Origin: Trichomonas vaginalis G3
Taxonomy: Eukaryota > Parabasalia > Trichomonadida > Trichomonadidae
Assembly (NCBI RefSeq): GCF_026262505.1
Contig: NC_067206.1
Span: 29,527,896 to 29,591,895, forward strand
DNA: 64,000 bases
Direction: 5' to 3'
Shown here in pieces: positions 37,261 to 45,606 of the stretch. The notes below the pieces were generated by a model, which ran no database searches, had not been told where the DNA came from, and worked only from the letters and a program-made list of their open reading frames with translations. The stretch's first letter is position 1. The number at the start of each line of letters is the position of its first letter. Made by a program: the position numbers and the translations under genes.

Positions 37261-37842
37261 ATGTCATTTCCGAAAAATAGAAGCGTAAGTGTTTCAAAAG
37301 GTTTAATGGCGGTGGCAGATGTGAAGTTAAATTCACCAACTCAAACAAACAGTCAAAGTGTTATTGTCAATGTCAAAGACAGAGATGTTGAAATGGGGAA
37401 ACCATACGAAGACGAAGATGGTATAACAATTGTTCCTGTAAAAGAACCAACATATCCTGAAGTTAACAGAGACTTAAGTTCTGTTGCAGATATTCGAAAC
37501 GATTACCAACAACTGAAAGACAAACTTCAAACTCAGGAGAAGATTTGTCAAGCTTTAAGTATAATGTTAAACTTGGTCGAACACAACCCTGTAAAAGTGA
37601 ACTCATATGTCATTGCACCTCATGAAGTTTTGAAAGAACTCTTGAAACTTTTGACAGAGGCAGACGATATAAACATCAAAGAAATAGAACCCGACATTAG
37701 TTGCTGTCGTGTTTCATATAATGTCATTGACAAGATATACGTTATGAAAGGAGGTGAAACGTTGAACTTAAAATATAGTTTCCCAGACGTTATAAAAATA
37801 TTTGACGACCACAACATTTCATTAAATTTATTTGCTAAGTAA
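37261..37842 (+). CDS. 193-aa coiled-coil protein, function unknown
   Basis: ATG at 37261 (MSFPKNRSVSVSKGLMAVAD). An upstream ATG at 37183 was rejected because it would run through the divergent neighbour's start. An N-terminal flexible region is followed by a helical coiled coil (DYQQLKDKLQTQEKICQALS). The stop codon is followed at once by the ATG of the penton-like gene, so the two are probably expressed together. Copy B is partly hidden by a gap. Confidence 0.6.
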   Translation: MSFPKNRSVSVSKGLMAVADVKLNSPTQTNSQSVIVNVKDRDVEMGKPYEDEDGITIVPVKEPTYPEVNRDLSSVADIRNDYQQLKDKLQTQEKICQALSIMLNLVEHNPVKVNSYVIAPHEVLKELLKLLTEADDINIKEIEPDISCCRVSYNVIDKIYVMKGGETLNLKYSFPDVIKIFDDHNISLNLFAK

Positions 37843-38640
37843 ATGGCAGAAGACATAATGGTTTATACTATTACGACTAAAAACCCTGAGTCATATAATT
37901 CTATAACAACAAACTTACAAAGTCCTCAAGGACGATATTGTAAACTAACCTTAAACACAATGACGACTAAAGCCTGTTTTGCTCTTTTGACACCAGAAGA
38001 CTTTATTGTTGTGAATGGTAAAAAATACTCCTTTGAAGATACTTACTCAGATATGCCACCAACAGGTTTTGTTGACTTATTTAATACTTTAAGTACGGGT
38101 GTAACATGTGCTGCAACTAGAGCAGGTTTCATTATGTTTGGATGTCCGACTGAGTTTACTATAAACGATATGAGCTATAATACAAAACTTATTTCTGGTT
38201 TTTACTACCAACAGTTTCCTATAACAGGAAAAGGTGTCATACAAGGAATGTCTATTCCATTGACATTAAGCACACCAATCTTATATATTGTTTCAAACTT
38301 AGGTTCAAAGTGTTATTCGAATGTCGACAGAAACTATTATGACCAAAAGATACTTATGCGTATAAACAATACTTTCTCTGCTGGTTTGCCTATTGTTCAT
38401 TCGAATGCAGAATTTTCAACCTTAGTGAACTCAAACACTTTGGCAAGTATAACGTTGACATTAGTTGACGCAAACTTTGTTCCTGTAAAACTTTTATGTC
38501 CTATGTATTTGTCAATGACGGCAGAAAGTTTCGAATTGGAAGATGCAACTGGTGAAAGTATTGTATTACAAGAACAACTTCAACAACAAATAGCTCAAGA
38601 ACAACAAATGCAACAAATGGAACAACAAAGTCAAGAATAA
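37843..38640 (+). CDS. Penton-like minor capsid protein candidate
   Basis: 265 aa, starting directly after the previous stop. The first ~225 residues are almost all beta-type sequence with no long helix (YTITTKNPESYNSITTNLQS; GVIQGMSIPLTLSTPILYIV), about the size of a single jelly-roll. The tail is a Gln-rich helix (EQLQQQIAQEQQMQQMEQQ). Polinton-type elements encode a single jelly-roll penton near the major capsid gene, and this is the best candidate by size and position. The frame looks whole. Confidence 0.5.
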   Translation: MAEDIMVYTITTKNPESYNSITTNLQSPQGRYCKLTLNTMTTKACFALLTPEDFIVVNGKKYSFEDTYSDMPPTGFVDLFNTLSTGVTCAATRAGFIMFGCPTEFTINDMSYNTKLISGFYYQQFPITGKGVIQGMSIPLTLSTPILYIVSNLGSKCYSNVDRNYYDQKILMRINNTFSAGLPIVHSNAEFSTLVNSNTLASITLTLVDANFVPVKLLCPMYLSMTAESFELEDATGESIVLQEQLQQQIAQEQQMQQMEQQSQE

Positions 38641-38670
38641 AAAAATAATATTTTTTTTATTCTTATAAAA

Positions 38671-39905
38671 ATGTACAGAATAGATGTTTCAGATTTTTAT
38701 GACTTCCAAGCATTCAGAAATATGTGTCCATTTCGAGACTATAACAAAGCAGTCGAGAATTTGAAACGTTTAGTCATTTATGTCGACTCTGCCCCAGAAT
38801 GTTATGTTATGAAAGAATGGGATGTAGTCTTTAACAAACCTAAAGCGACAATAGTTTCAGAACAAGAATGTAGACAGAAACTTAAGAAAATAAAAGTCGT
38901 ACAAGTTGGTATGAAGATGTTAGATGCTTGGGATATCTTATTGTCAAAGTTAGAAGATTTTTCAGTTCGAGGTATAAAGTTCTATACACCATCTCCAAAC
39001 TTCTATTCTATCTTCACTGGATATAAATATGAACAAGTAGAATGGAAAGAAAATATTATAGAAGCTTGGTTAGACCATGTCAAAGAAATTATATGCAATG
39101 GAAACGAAAAGGTTTATGAGTATATCTTATGTTGGTTTGCAAACATCTTACAACATCCAAGTGCTAAAAATGAAACTGCTCTCATTATAATTGGAAAACA
39201 AGGAACATGTAAGAACACATTCTTTACAGATATCTTATGCAAACTTTTAGAAGGTTATTCGAACCCTAATATGACAAACTTAGAAAACATCTGTGGTAAA
39301 TTTAACTCTTCAATTGAGAATATGAAACTTATAGTTTGCAATGAACTTCAAAGTATAGATACAACAAAAGTTTTAAACTCAGATGCTTTGAAGAGTCTTA
39401 TAACAGATAAAGTTGGAGTTGTTGAAAGAAAGTATAAAGACTCAAGAGTTTGTGAGAATGTTGCAAACTTCATTATGGTTTCAAACAATGCTGTTCCGAT
39501 GAAGTTAGAAAGTTCTGACAGAAGATATGTAGTCGTCAGAACGTCAGATTCTCATATGCAAGATACTGAATATTTTGACGCTTTGTCAGAATGTTGACAT
39601 CTGACTTTTACAACCACTTGTTCTCATATTTCATGACATTAGATATTTCTAACTTCAATCCAAGACAAATTCCACATACCGAAGAGAGACAAACATTGTT
39701 AGAAGCAAACAAGAGTGTATATGAACTGTTCATAGAAGAAAGCGACTTTGAGTGTTTAGATGAAAAGTCTTTATATGATGAATATAAACAATATTGTCAA
39801 GAGTATGGTTATATGCCAGCGTCTAAACGAACATTCTTGGCAAATGTCAAAAGTCTTTTAGACGTACAGAATGGTGTATATACAAAGAAAATTTTTTCTG
39901 AGTAA
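38671..39905 (+). pseudogene. SF3 helicase (D5-like), broken
   Basis: Walker A is IGKQGTCKNTFFTDIL, Walker B-type KLIVCNELQS, and motif C ANFIMVSNNAVPM. This is the order and spacing of superfamily 3 helicases of the poxvirus D5 / parvovirus Rep type. A C-terminal region resembling a winged-helix tail follows (SLYDEYKQYCQEYGYMPASK). The role is unwinding during element replication. The start codon follows an AT-rich leader TTTTTTTTATTCTTATAAAA. About one break here. Copy A is interrupted by a separate insert. Confidence 0.8.
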
Positions 39906-39941
39906 ATTTTAAAAAAATATTTTTTTATCCGATAGAAAAAG

Positions 39942-40361
39942 ATGGCAAAATTCATCTCAGTAAATAAGTACATGACAGAAGTCAAAGATAAGTTAGCTCC
40001 ATTCGCATATTTGAATGTTTACTTCTACAATTTTGAAAAGTCTACATTCAGCAAATTTTGGAACATCGAACCAGTTAAGTTTGCTATTGTGACTAAAAAT
40101 GGTGCGAAATTTGAAGACTTAGACATAGAAGGTTTGTTAACAGTCAAAGAAAGTTTTGACAGAAGGTTCTCAAACCTTAAAGAAGGCAAAGCATACAAAC
40201 TTGTTATACCTTATGAACCAAAGAAGACAGACGACTATGAATATTATGAGTCTAAAGTTGTAGAAGTTCAAGGTAAATTGGGTAAAAAGATTTTAGAGTC
40301 TAAGCCAGTGTTTACTCCTAAAGAGGAAGAGAACATTGACATTGACCCAGAAATGTTCTAA
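39942..40361 (+). CDS. Possible single-stranded DNA-binding protein
   Basis: 139 aa, ATG after the leader TTTTTTTATCCGATAGAAAA. The body is beta-rich with lysines and aromatics (NVYFYNFEKSTFSKFWNI). The end is a short acidic tail with a terminal phenylalanine (EEENIDIDPEMF). That tail is the signature of phage and bacterial SSB-like proteins (T7 gp2.5 type), which bind partners through it. It lies beside the helicase gene. No sequence family is recognised, so the role is inferred. Whole here. Confidence 0.45.
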   Translation: MAKFISVNKYMTEVKDKLAPFAYLNVYFYNFEKSTFSKFWNIEPVKFAIVTKNGAKFEDLDIEGLLTVKESFDRRFSNLKEGKAYKLVIPYEPKKTDDYEYYESKVVEVQGKLGKKILESKPVFTPKEEENIDIDPEMF

Positions 40362-40380
40362 AAATAAAATTTTATTTTTA
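40361..40380. terminator. Shared AT-palindromic 3' region of convergent genes
   Basis: AAAATAAAATTTTATTTTT between two convergent stop codons 16 bases apart. It is self-complementary, so it offers an A/T-rich 3' end signal for both strands. The same arrangement occurs in copy A. Confidence 0.45.
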
Positions 40381-40827
40381 CATGTCAAATTTCTTCTTCG
40401 GTGGAACTGGCTCTGGTTCAGGTTCTTTCTTCTCTTCTTCTACTTTCTTTTCTTTCTTCTTCTTTTCTGGTGGAGTTATGTCAAATTTGGCGCAACCATA
40501 TTTATGTAAAAGTTCTTTGTCCTTTAATAGCTCTTCTATTCTGTTTTCTATTTCATCTTCAAGAAAAGCGCATGTGTCTTCTTTGCATTCTAAGAACTTT
40601 TGTTGGACTTCATCTTTCCAATCGGCGTCATCTCTGTCAACAAGTCTGTCATTGACAAATTTTAAGACTGCTCTGCTTAATGTTTTATGGTTCTTGTCAT
40701 ATTCCCAGAAACAGAACTTTAGAACAAATTCACCTTTCTTGTTTACACTATGTAAGATTTTATGGTCGACAGATGTTTTGCTGTCAAAAAGTTTGTCTCG
40801 AATATAGATAGCGAAATCGCTAGACAT
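40378..40827 (-). CDS. 149-aa protein with acidic/basic tail, unknown
   Basis: ATG at 40825-40827 (MSSDFAIYIRDKLFDSKTSV). The first ~100 residues look like a mixed alpha/beta fold with conserved-looking Trp and Cys. The C-terminal ~35 are Lys/Glu/Pro repeats (EKKKKEKKVEEEKKEPEPEP). Its start is 36 bases from the divergent ATPase start. No family is recognised. Copy A is broken. Confidence 0.55.
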   Translation of the reverse strand: MSSDFAIYIRDKLFDSKTSVDHKILHSVNKKGEFVLKFCFWEYDKNHKTLSRAVLKFVNDRLVDRDDADWKDEVQQKFLECKEDTCAFLEDEIENRIEELLKDKELLHKYGCAKFDITPPEKKKKEKKVEEEKKEPEPEPVPPKKKFDM

Positions 40828-40863
40828 TTTCTAAAAGATAAAAATTTTAATTTTTCTAAAAAT

Positions 40864-41739
40864 ATGTTAGAAAAAAAGTTTGCTGACATTGACAAAAAAT
40901 TTGAGAATGTTTTAAATAAGAACAAGAGGAAGTTAGAAAATGCTCAGATAAAACCTATACATGACAAGTTCTTATTTGCTCAGAATGGTATAACAGGTCT
41001 AATTGCACCACCTGGGTCGGGTAAGACTTTCACTTATCTTAAAATGGCTGCACAACAACAAGAACTAGATGAGAAGAACCCATTCTATGAGTTAGTTGTT
41101 ATTTGTTCGACTTCTGGTCAATTTGACCAAACCGTCAATTCGTTCAAAGATATTATAAAGAAGTCTAAGTTAGTATGTATAAAAGACTCTGAGTTGTTAG
41201 ATTGGATAAAGAAGTACCAAAGAAGAGTTTTGAAGTATAATGCTATAAATGAGTATATAAATTCTAAGTTCAAAGACCCTAATGAGGAAATGCAGAGAAT
41301 ATTAGAGAAGAAACACTTCAGAAACAAACAGAAAGAGATAGAATACATTTCGAAGAAATTGCAATCTTACGATTGGAAGACTTACCCTCACAGATGTCTT
41401 CTTATCTTAGATGACTTTGCTTCTCATCCTTTGTTAAAGAATAGAGAACAAGATATGTGTCGAATTCTCAAGAAGCTCAGACACTTTAACATCTCAGTCG
41501 TAATATGTGTACAGACAGCAAAGAGTTTAAGTAAGGATGTAAAGAGAATACTTACTGACATTATACTTTTCCCAGGATTGTCCGAAGACGATTTCATGGA
41601 ACTTATGAAAGAGTCCATGGCAGGTAAGTTTGACAGACATGAACTATGGGAGAAGTATAAAGTCATACAAGACCCTCATACTTCTTTCAGAATTCATATC
41701 TACGCAAACAAAGTTCAAATTGTAAAAAGTCAAGCTTGA
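40864..41739 (+). CDS. Genome-packaging ATPase (A32/HerA-FtsK type)
   Basis: 291 aa from the ATG of MLEKKFADIDKKFEN. An upstream in-frame ATG at 40762 is antisense to the neighbouring gene and unlikely. Walker A is GLIAPPGSGKT (45-55), Walker B LLILDDFAS (179-187), and a sensor glutamine follows in VVICVQTAKSL (about 212-222), as in A32-like packaging ATPases. The expected role is driving element DNA into capsids. Length fits (250-300 aa). The frame is whole here, while copy A is broken. Confidence 0.8.
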   Translation: MLEKKFADIDKKFENVLNKNKRKLENAQIKPIHDKFLFAQNGITGLIAPPGSGKTFTYLKMAAQQQELDEKNPFYELVVICSTSGQFDQTVNSFKDIIKKSKLVCIKDSELLDWIKKYQRRVLKYNAINEYINSKFKDPNEEMQRILEKKHFRNKQKEIEYISKKLQSYDWKTYPHRCLLILDDFASHPLLKNREQDMCRILKKLRHFNISVVICVQTAKSLSKDVKRILTDIILFPGLSEDDFMELMKESMAGKFDRHELWEKYKVIQDPHTSFRIHIYANKVQIVKSQA

Positions 41740-42119
41740 AAAATGTAAGTGTTTAGTCTTAGTAAGTAAGTCTGTTGTGGTTCTGCAGCTTTCGGTTCTT
41801 CTGGCTTTGGAAGGCATTCAGGAAGAGGAACGTCAGTCATCCGTTTGTGTCCTGTCGGAAGGAAAAACTTTTTCTGTCGGAAGGAAAATTTTTTCTGAAG
41901 TTCGACCAAAAAGTTCTCAATTTTCGAAAATTTGAATGGTTTACGGACGGACAACTGGAAGAGTTCTTCCTGTAGTCGGGAAAATTTTTTCCAGTTGTCG
42001 GGAAAATATTTTCCTGTCGGATGGAAGGACTCGGAATGCCAGAAGGATTTGACGAGGCAATTTACCTTATAGAGCTACCTGAGCCATCTGAAGTCAAGCT
42101 TGAAAAATATAGAGTGCAT
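41740..42119. repeat. Non-coding patch of GTCGG / GGAAAATTTTCC repeats bracketed by a direct repeat
   Basis: The words AGTCAAGCTTGAAAAAT occur at about 41729 (over the ATPase stop) and again at about 42092, bracketing ~365 bases. Between them are paired units such as CTGTCGGAAGGAAAAAC (41854 and 41875) and GTTGTCGGGAAAAT (41969, 41995), each with an AAAATTTT-type core. Short ORFs of 30-50 codons exist on both strands (for example MTDVPLPECLPKPEEPK on minus) but are not convincing. Confidence 0.6.
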
Positions 42120-42815
42120 TTACCCTACTTGTTTGAAGTTGTCAAAATACTCTGTTATTTTTTCCTTTAACAATGGCAAATCTTCTTTGAAGGTAAAAAT
42201 TGTACAACCTTTAATATCATAGTGTGTTTGAGGTAACGTATCTTGAACTATTTGTTTCACATCTTCATTTGGAGTCATTGAAATCGGTAAGTTTTCGCGA
42301 TAGAACCAATTTCTGTCAGATTTGCAAATCTTAGCAAGGTCGTAAAAGCTTTTGTTGTTTCTTCTGACTAAATGCAACATAACCATGTCACTGTCTTCCA
42401 TATCTTCAGTATAAATCATATACTTATAGTTCTTTTCCTTTCCTTTTGGTACCGAACGTGGTATTCTTTTCTGAATGCTTTTGTCTTTTGCTTCAAGCTT
42501 GTTTTCCATCTCTTTTCTCATTTCTGTATGTAAATCGTCAAGAAGTTTGTAAACATGCCATGCATAACGAGGAGAAGCCCACATTGCAACAGCATTTACT
42601 AAAAGTCTATGAACATAATATCCTCTTAAATTTATTGGCAAATTTTTACGATTTTCATGTGTTTTATGCAAGACCGAGAATTCTCGGTCTAGAGAAATTT
42701 CACTCAAAAGTTCTTGTGTGCTTTGGTTTCTGAACCAGTCGTCTGTATGTTTGGTATCTGGAGAAAATAGAACGATATAAGTTTACATTTGTAAGGTTAC
42801 TTTAGTGTTAGTCAT
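42120..42815 (-). pseudogene. KilA-N-like domain protein, broken
   Basis: The N-terminal part carries TDDWFRNQSTQELLSEIS, which resembles the W...T.ELL stretch of KilA-N DNA-binding domains found in large DNA viruses. A helical linker with basic residues follows (KDKSIQKRIPRSVPKGKEK). The C-terminal region contains VMLHLVRRNNKSFYDLAKIC, a type often seen after KilA-N in virus proteins. A gene-regulatory role is possible. About one break. The family call is by eye and moderate. Confidence 0.45.
42671..42690. repeat. Perfect 20-bp palindrome
   Basis: AGACCGAGAATTCTCGGTCT, fully self-complementary, lies inside the coding part of the KilA-N-like gene (codons for LDREFSV). Its core is also seen in copy A near 1087-1105. 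It could be a protein-binding site or chance within codons. Confidence 0.6.
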
Positions 42816-42832
42816 ATTTGAATTTTACGGTC

Positions 42833-42888
42833 AAAAATAAATTTAGGTGAACTAGTGCAAATGCACACAACTTTTCACCTCTTTTTTT
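42833..42888. terminator. Nested hairpin module 1 (AGGTGAA...TTCACCT)
   Basis: AAAATAAATTT then AGGTGAA (42845-42851) pairs with TTCACCT (42874-42880). An inner stem GTGCA/TGCAC lies between them, and a run of T follows. The same layout occurs at 61632-61688 in Maverick Z. Confidence 0.5.
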
Positions 42889-42962
42889 AACCTCATATGT
42901 CCTTACTGAAAAAGTATGTGTTCCATATGTCATTTTACTCAGAATTTTATACAGAATTCGGC

Positions 42963-43021
42963 AAAAATAAAATTTAGGGTAGAAGGGTATATCTATCCCG
43001 TTTTCTACCCTTTTTTCTACC
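42963..43021. terminator. Nested hairpin module 2 (GGGTAGAA...TTCTACCC)
   Basis: AAAATAAAATTT then GGGTAGAA (42977-42984) pairs with TTCTACCC (43003-43010), with an inner GGG...CCC. A second TTCTACC follows after six T. It lies just past the stop codon of the minus-strand gene at 43030. Confidence 0.55.
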
Positions 43022-43029
43022 ATAAAGTT

Positions 43030-43944
43030 TTATAAGCGTTTTACATGGTAAACATTGTGAATTCGTGAAATTCTAAACAATTTTGTGGCTTCGATTTCCT
43101 CTGTCAGTATGTCAAAAGTTTTCACAATATTGAATGTATCTTTATATTTCTTCTTGACATCTGAAAGAAGGAAATCGTCAGCTGTTGGATAGTTTTTGTT
43201 TAGAAATGCCAATATGTTCATTTTGTTTTCTGCTGGTTTCTCTATCTCTTTCTTTAAGTCAGCATAGTCGTTTCGCATACGTTCTATCTCTTTGACAGAA
43301 TAGTTATATTTCCTTATTGCTGCTTTACATTTAGAACATTGTGGGTTCATTTTAGCATTGTACATTGAAATTTGTCCTGCAAGAACAACTAAAGCGTCAA
43401 TGGTCCTCTTAAATTCAAAACATGCAGGTCTAATTTGTTCGTTCCATACCTTATTTCTTTTGTCTTTATTTCTTATTTCCCAAACACATTTAGCTACTAA
43501 CGTAACAAAATTGTCATATGTTTTGAATTCTTCAGATTTGTATAAGTCAGATATGTTCTTATATACCATATTGCAGTCTTTGTCCATGACTTTGTGGTTG
43601 CAATGAATTCCAAGGAACTCATAGTTAACTTTACGTATGAACTTCTTAATTTCAACTGAGTCGGTTGGTCTGACTTCAATTTCTTCAAATTCTGGAATAG
43701 TAAGCTTTTGTTGTTGTATTTCAGGAAGTTTAGGTAGATGGTCAATAATATCCTGCATTTCATAAAGATATTGTTCATTTGTTTCATCTTTTGCAGTGCA
43801 ATCTAAATCTCCTTGGAGAAGTTCTTGCTTTATCTTCTGGATTGTTGTTTCGAAATCAAACGAATCTGGAATAGTTTTTGACGTATCTACTAACATTGAA
43901 GTTGGGTTCATAACTAAAGAGTTTGGTAAAGTTGATGCTAACAT
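43030..43944 (-). CDS. 304-aa protein, function unknown
   Basis: ATG at 43942-43944 after a leader of A/T runs (TTTTTATTGTAAGAAC). It is helical, with acidic N-terminal segments. A CxxC pair (QCSKCKAAIRKYNYS) lies near residue 205, followed by a coiled coil and a C-terminal stretch that could be a winged helix. No family is recognised. It is flanked on both sides by inverted copies of the GGGTAGAA hairpin module. The frame is whole. Copy A begins inside this gene at the window edge. Confidence 0.6.
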   Translation of the reverse strand: MLASTLPNSLVMNPTSMLVDTSKTIPDSFDFETTIQKIKQELLQGDLDCTAKDETNEQYLYEMQDIIDHLPKLPEIQQQKLTIPEFEEIEVRPTDSVEIKKFIRKVNYEFLGIHCNHKVMDKDCNMVYKNISDLYKSEEFKTYDNFVTLVAKCVWEIRNKDKRNKVWNEQIRPACFEFKRTIDALVVLAGQISMYNAKMNPQCSKCKAAIRKYNYSVKEIERMRNDYADLKKEIEKPAENKMNILAFLNKNYPTADDFLLSDVKKKYKDTFNIVKTFDILTEEIEATKLFRISRIHNVYHVKRL

Positions 43945-44049
43945 GTTCTTACAATAAAAATAAAAAATATTTTTTAAAAAAACTAACTTTATTTTTTATT
44001 TTTTTGTGAAAGTGTCAAAAATAAATTGTTTTCATGAGTTTTCTACGAT

Positions 44050-44098
44050 GGTAGAAAAAAGGGTAGAAAACGGGATAGATATACCCTTCTACCCTAAA
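44050..44098. terminator. Nested hairpin module 3, inverted copy of module 2
   Basis: GGTAGAA, GGGTAGAA (44061-44068) and TTCTACCC (44087-44094) in reverse orientation to 42963-43021. It lies just beyond the stop of the minus-strand gene at 44107. Confidence 0.55.
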
Positions 44099-44106
44099 AG
44101 TATTTT

Positions 44107-44968
44107 TCAATACTTTTTCAGCACTTTTCCGTAGTTATATATGAAAGACAATTCGAGATAAAAGTCATAGTACAATGGAATAATATATTGCACACCATTT
44201 GTTGTGAACCAAACTTGAAAGTCAGAGAAACTGTTACTAGATGGTTCGTAGAATTTGGAAGCAAAGTCATAAAAGTCCTTACCAATACATAGAAAACTAT
44301 TGTTGCTTGAACTGAAACTTGCATGACACATAACATTTTGAGGGTCAAATACGTTTCTATAAACTGTCAAATCTGCTGGTGGAAGTATAAATTTAAATGG
44401 ACCATCTGGTGGTAATGGTTCGTTCTGGTTTAGTAACCGAAGAAATTGTGCCCAAGAACGTTTGTCTACTTCCCAAAATAAAAACTCTGTATCTCTTGGA
44501 GGGTTAATTTCAATCTTTTGAAAATGAAACGGTGGAGTTCATCTTGTCATATTCTAGTTTCAGATAGTATGTTCCATTTAGTAAAGAGTCGTATTTTTCT
44601 TGAAATTCCCAATAATATTTGTTCATTTGAGTTTGAAAGTCATTTAGAGTTTTCTCAAGACTTTCGTCTGAACGAATTGTAAAGATTCTCATTTCGTCAA
44701 ATTTGTCTATTAGACCATCATGACCTTCATACTGCCCATGAAAATATACTGCGAACATAAATGCGTTAGTTCTATTTGAAAACAAAACTCTTCTAAATCC
44801 TATTGCCTTTGCATCTGAAGGACTTTGAAGCCAACGAATTGGATAGTCAAACCTGTATGCTCGGGATGAAATTTCTTCATCTGAAATAGTCCTACCAGCA
44901 TTTGTAAAGATATAGTCTAACGGTTTTGTATCTGCTACTTTTGTTCTTTGTTTTTCAACCTGAAGCAT
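44107..44968 (-). pseudogene. Paralogue 1 of a conserved Maverick protein, broken
   Basis: It begins MLQVEKQRTKVADTKPLDYI and ends in a domain with SFSDFQVWFTTNGVQYIIPL. Both ends closely match the gene at 51707-52552 on the other strand (TKPLDELFTN; SISDFQVWFTTDG). RFDYPIRWLQSPSDAKAIGF recurs as RFDYPLRWLRDPSVTKAIGF. Function unknown. A beta-rich, possibly virion-surface protein is plausible. Broken, with about one or two breaks. Confidence 0.55.
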
Positions 44969-44993
44969 TTAATATATGTAAAAATATATTGTT

Positions 44994-45568
44994 TTAAAAT
45001 GGTATGCCATATAGCTTCTTGAATTTGTTAAGAAGTATTTGAACGTATTTTCCATCTGTATCTCTAGTGTTTACATAAGCATAGCCCGCCTTAGTAAAAT
45101 ATACTTGTAATTTCCTATGGTTTACGCCGGTATAAAAGTAGAAAGAGTCTTGTTCTTCGCTATAGTAGTAAAACTCAAACGTATGCTTGCCATAGTCTGT
45201 AATTTCAATTGTTTCATCTTCTAGTTCGTCGACAAATTCGAATACAATATCTCCAAATTTGCCTTTGTTCTTATTGTTTTCAGAACGAGTGACCCAACGT
45301 AAGTTTTCAAGTCTATTGTCGTTTCTTATATGGTTTATATGGTCTACAAAAGGTAAATTGTTAGGATTCAGTATAAAATGAGTTGCAATGACAACATGTT
45401 TAAGATAGTGTTTTCCACCCATCTTCATAATAGCATATCCGTCATTTCGCTTAAAACTCTTTTTGTCTTTTTGTTTCTGACTTCAAATGACTCACAACAG
45501 TGAATTTCATATTTCTCATCTAACAAACAAGTTTCCCAACGGTCTTCTCCAACAAACTCAGCGTACAT
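44994..45568 (-). pseudogene. HNH endonuclease, homing type, broken
   Basis: The core FVDHINHIRNDNRLENLRWV with the following TRSEN is the classic HNH_3 motif of phage and virus homing endonucleases. The N-terminal part (RWETCLLDEKYEIHCCESFE) resembles a NUMOD4 module, and the C-terminal part may be a DNA-binding repeat. It would nick or cut DNA. It lies between PolB and paralogue 1. About one break. Confidence 0.7.
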
Positions 45569-45606
45569 TTCAAATAAAAAATGTCACTTTTTTAAAAATA
45601 AATTTT

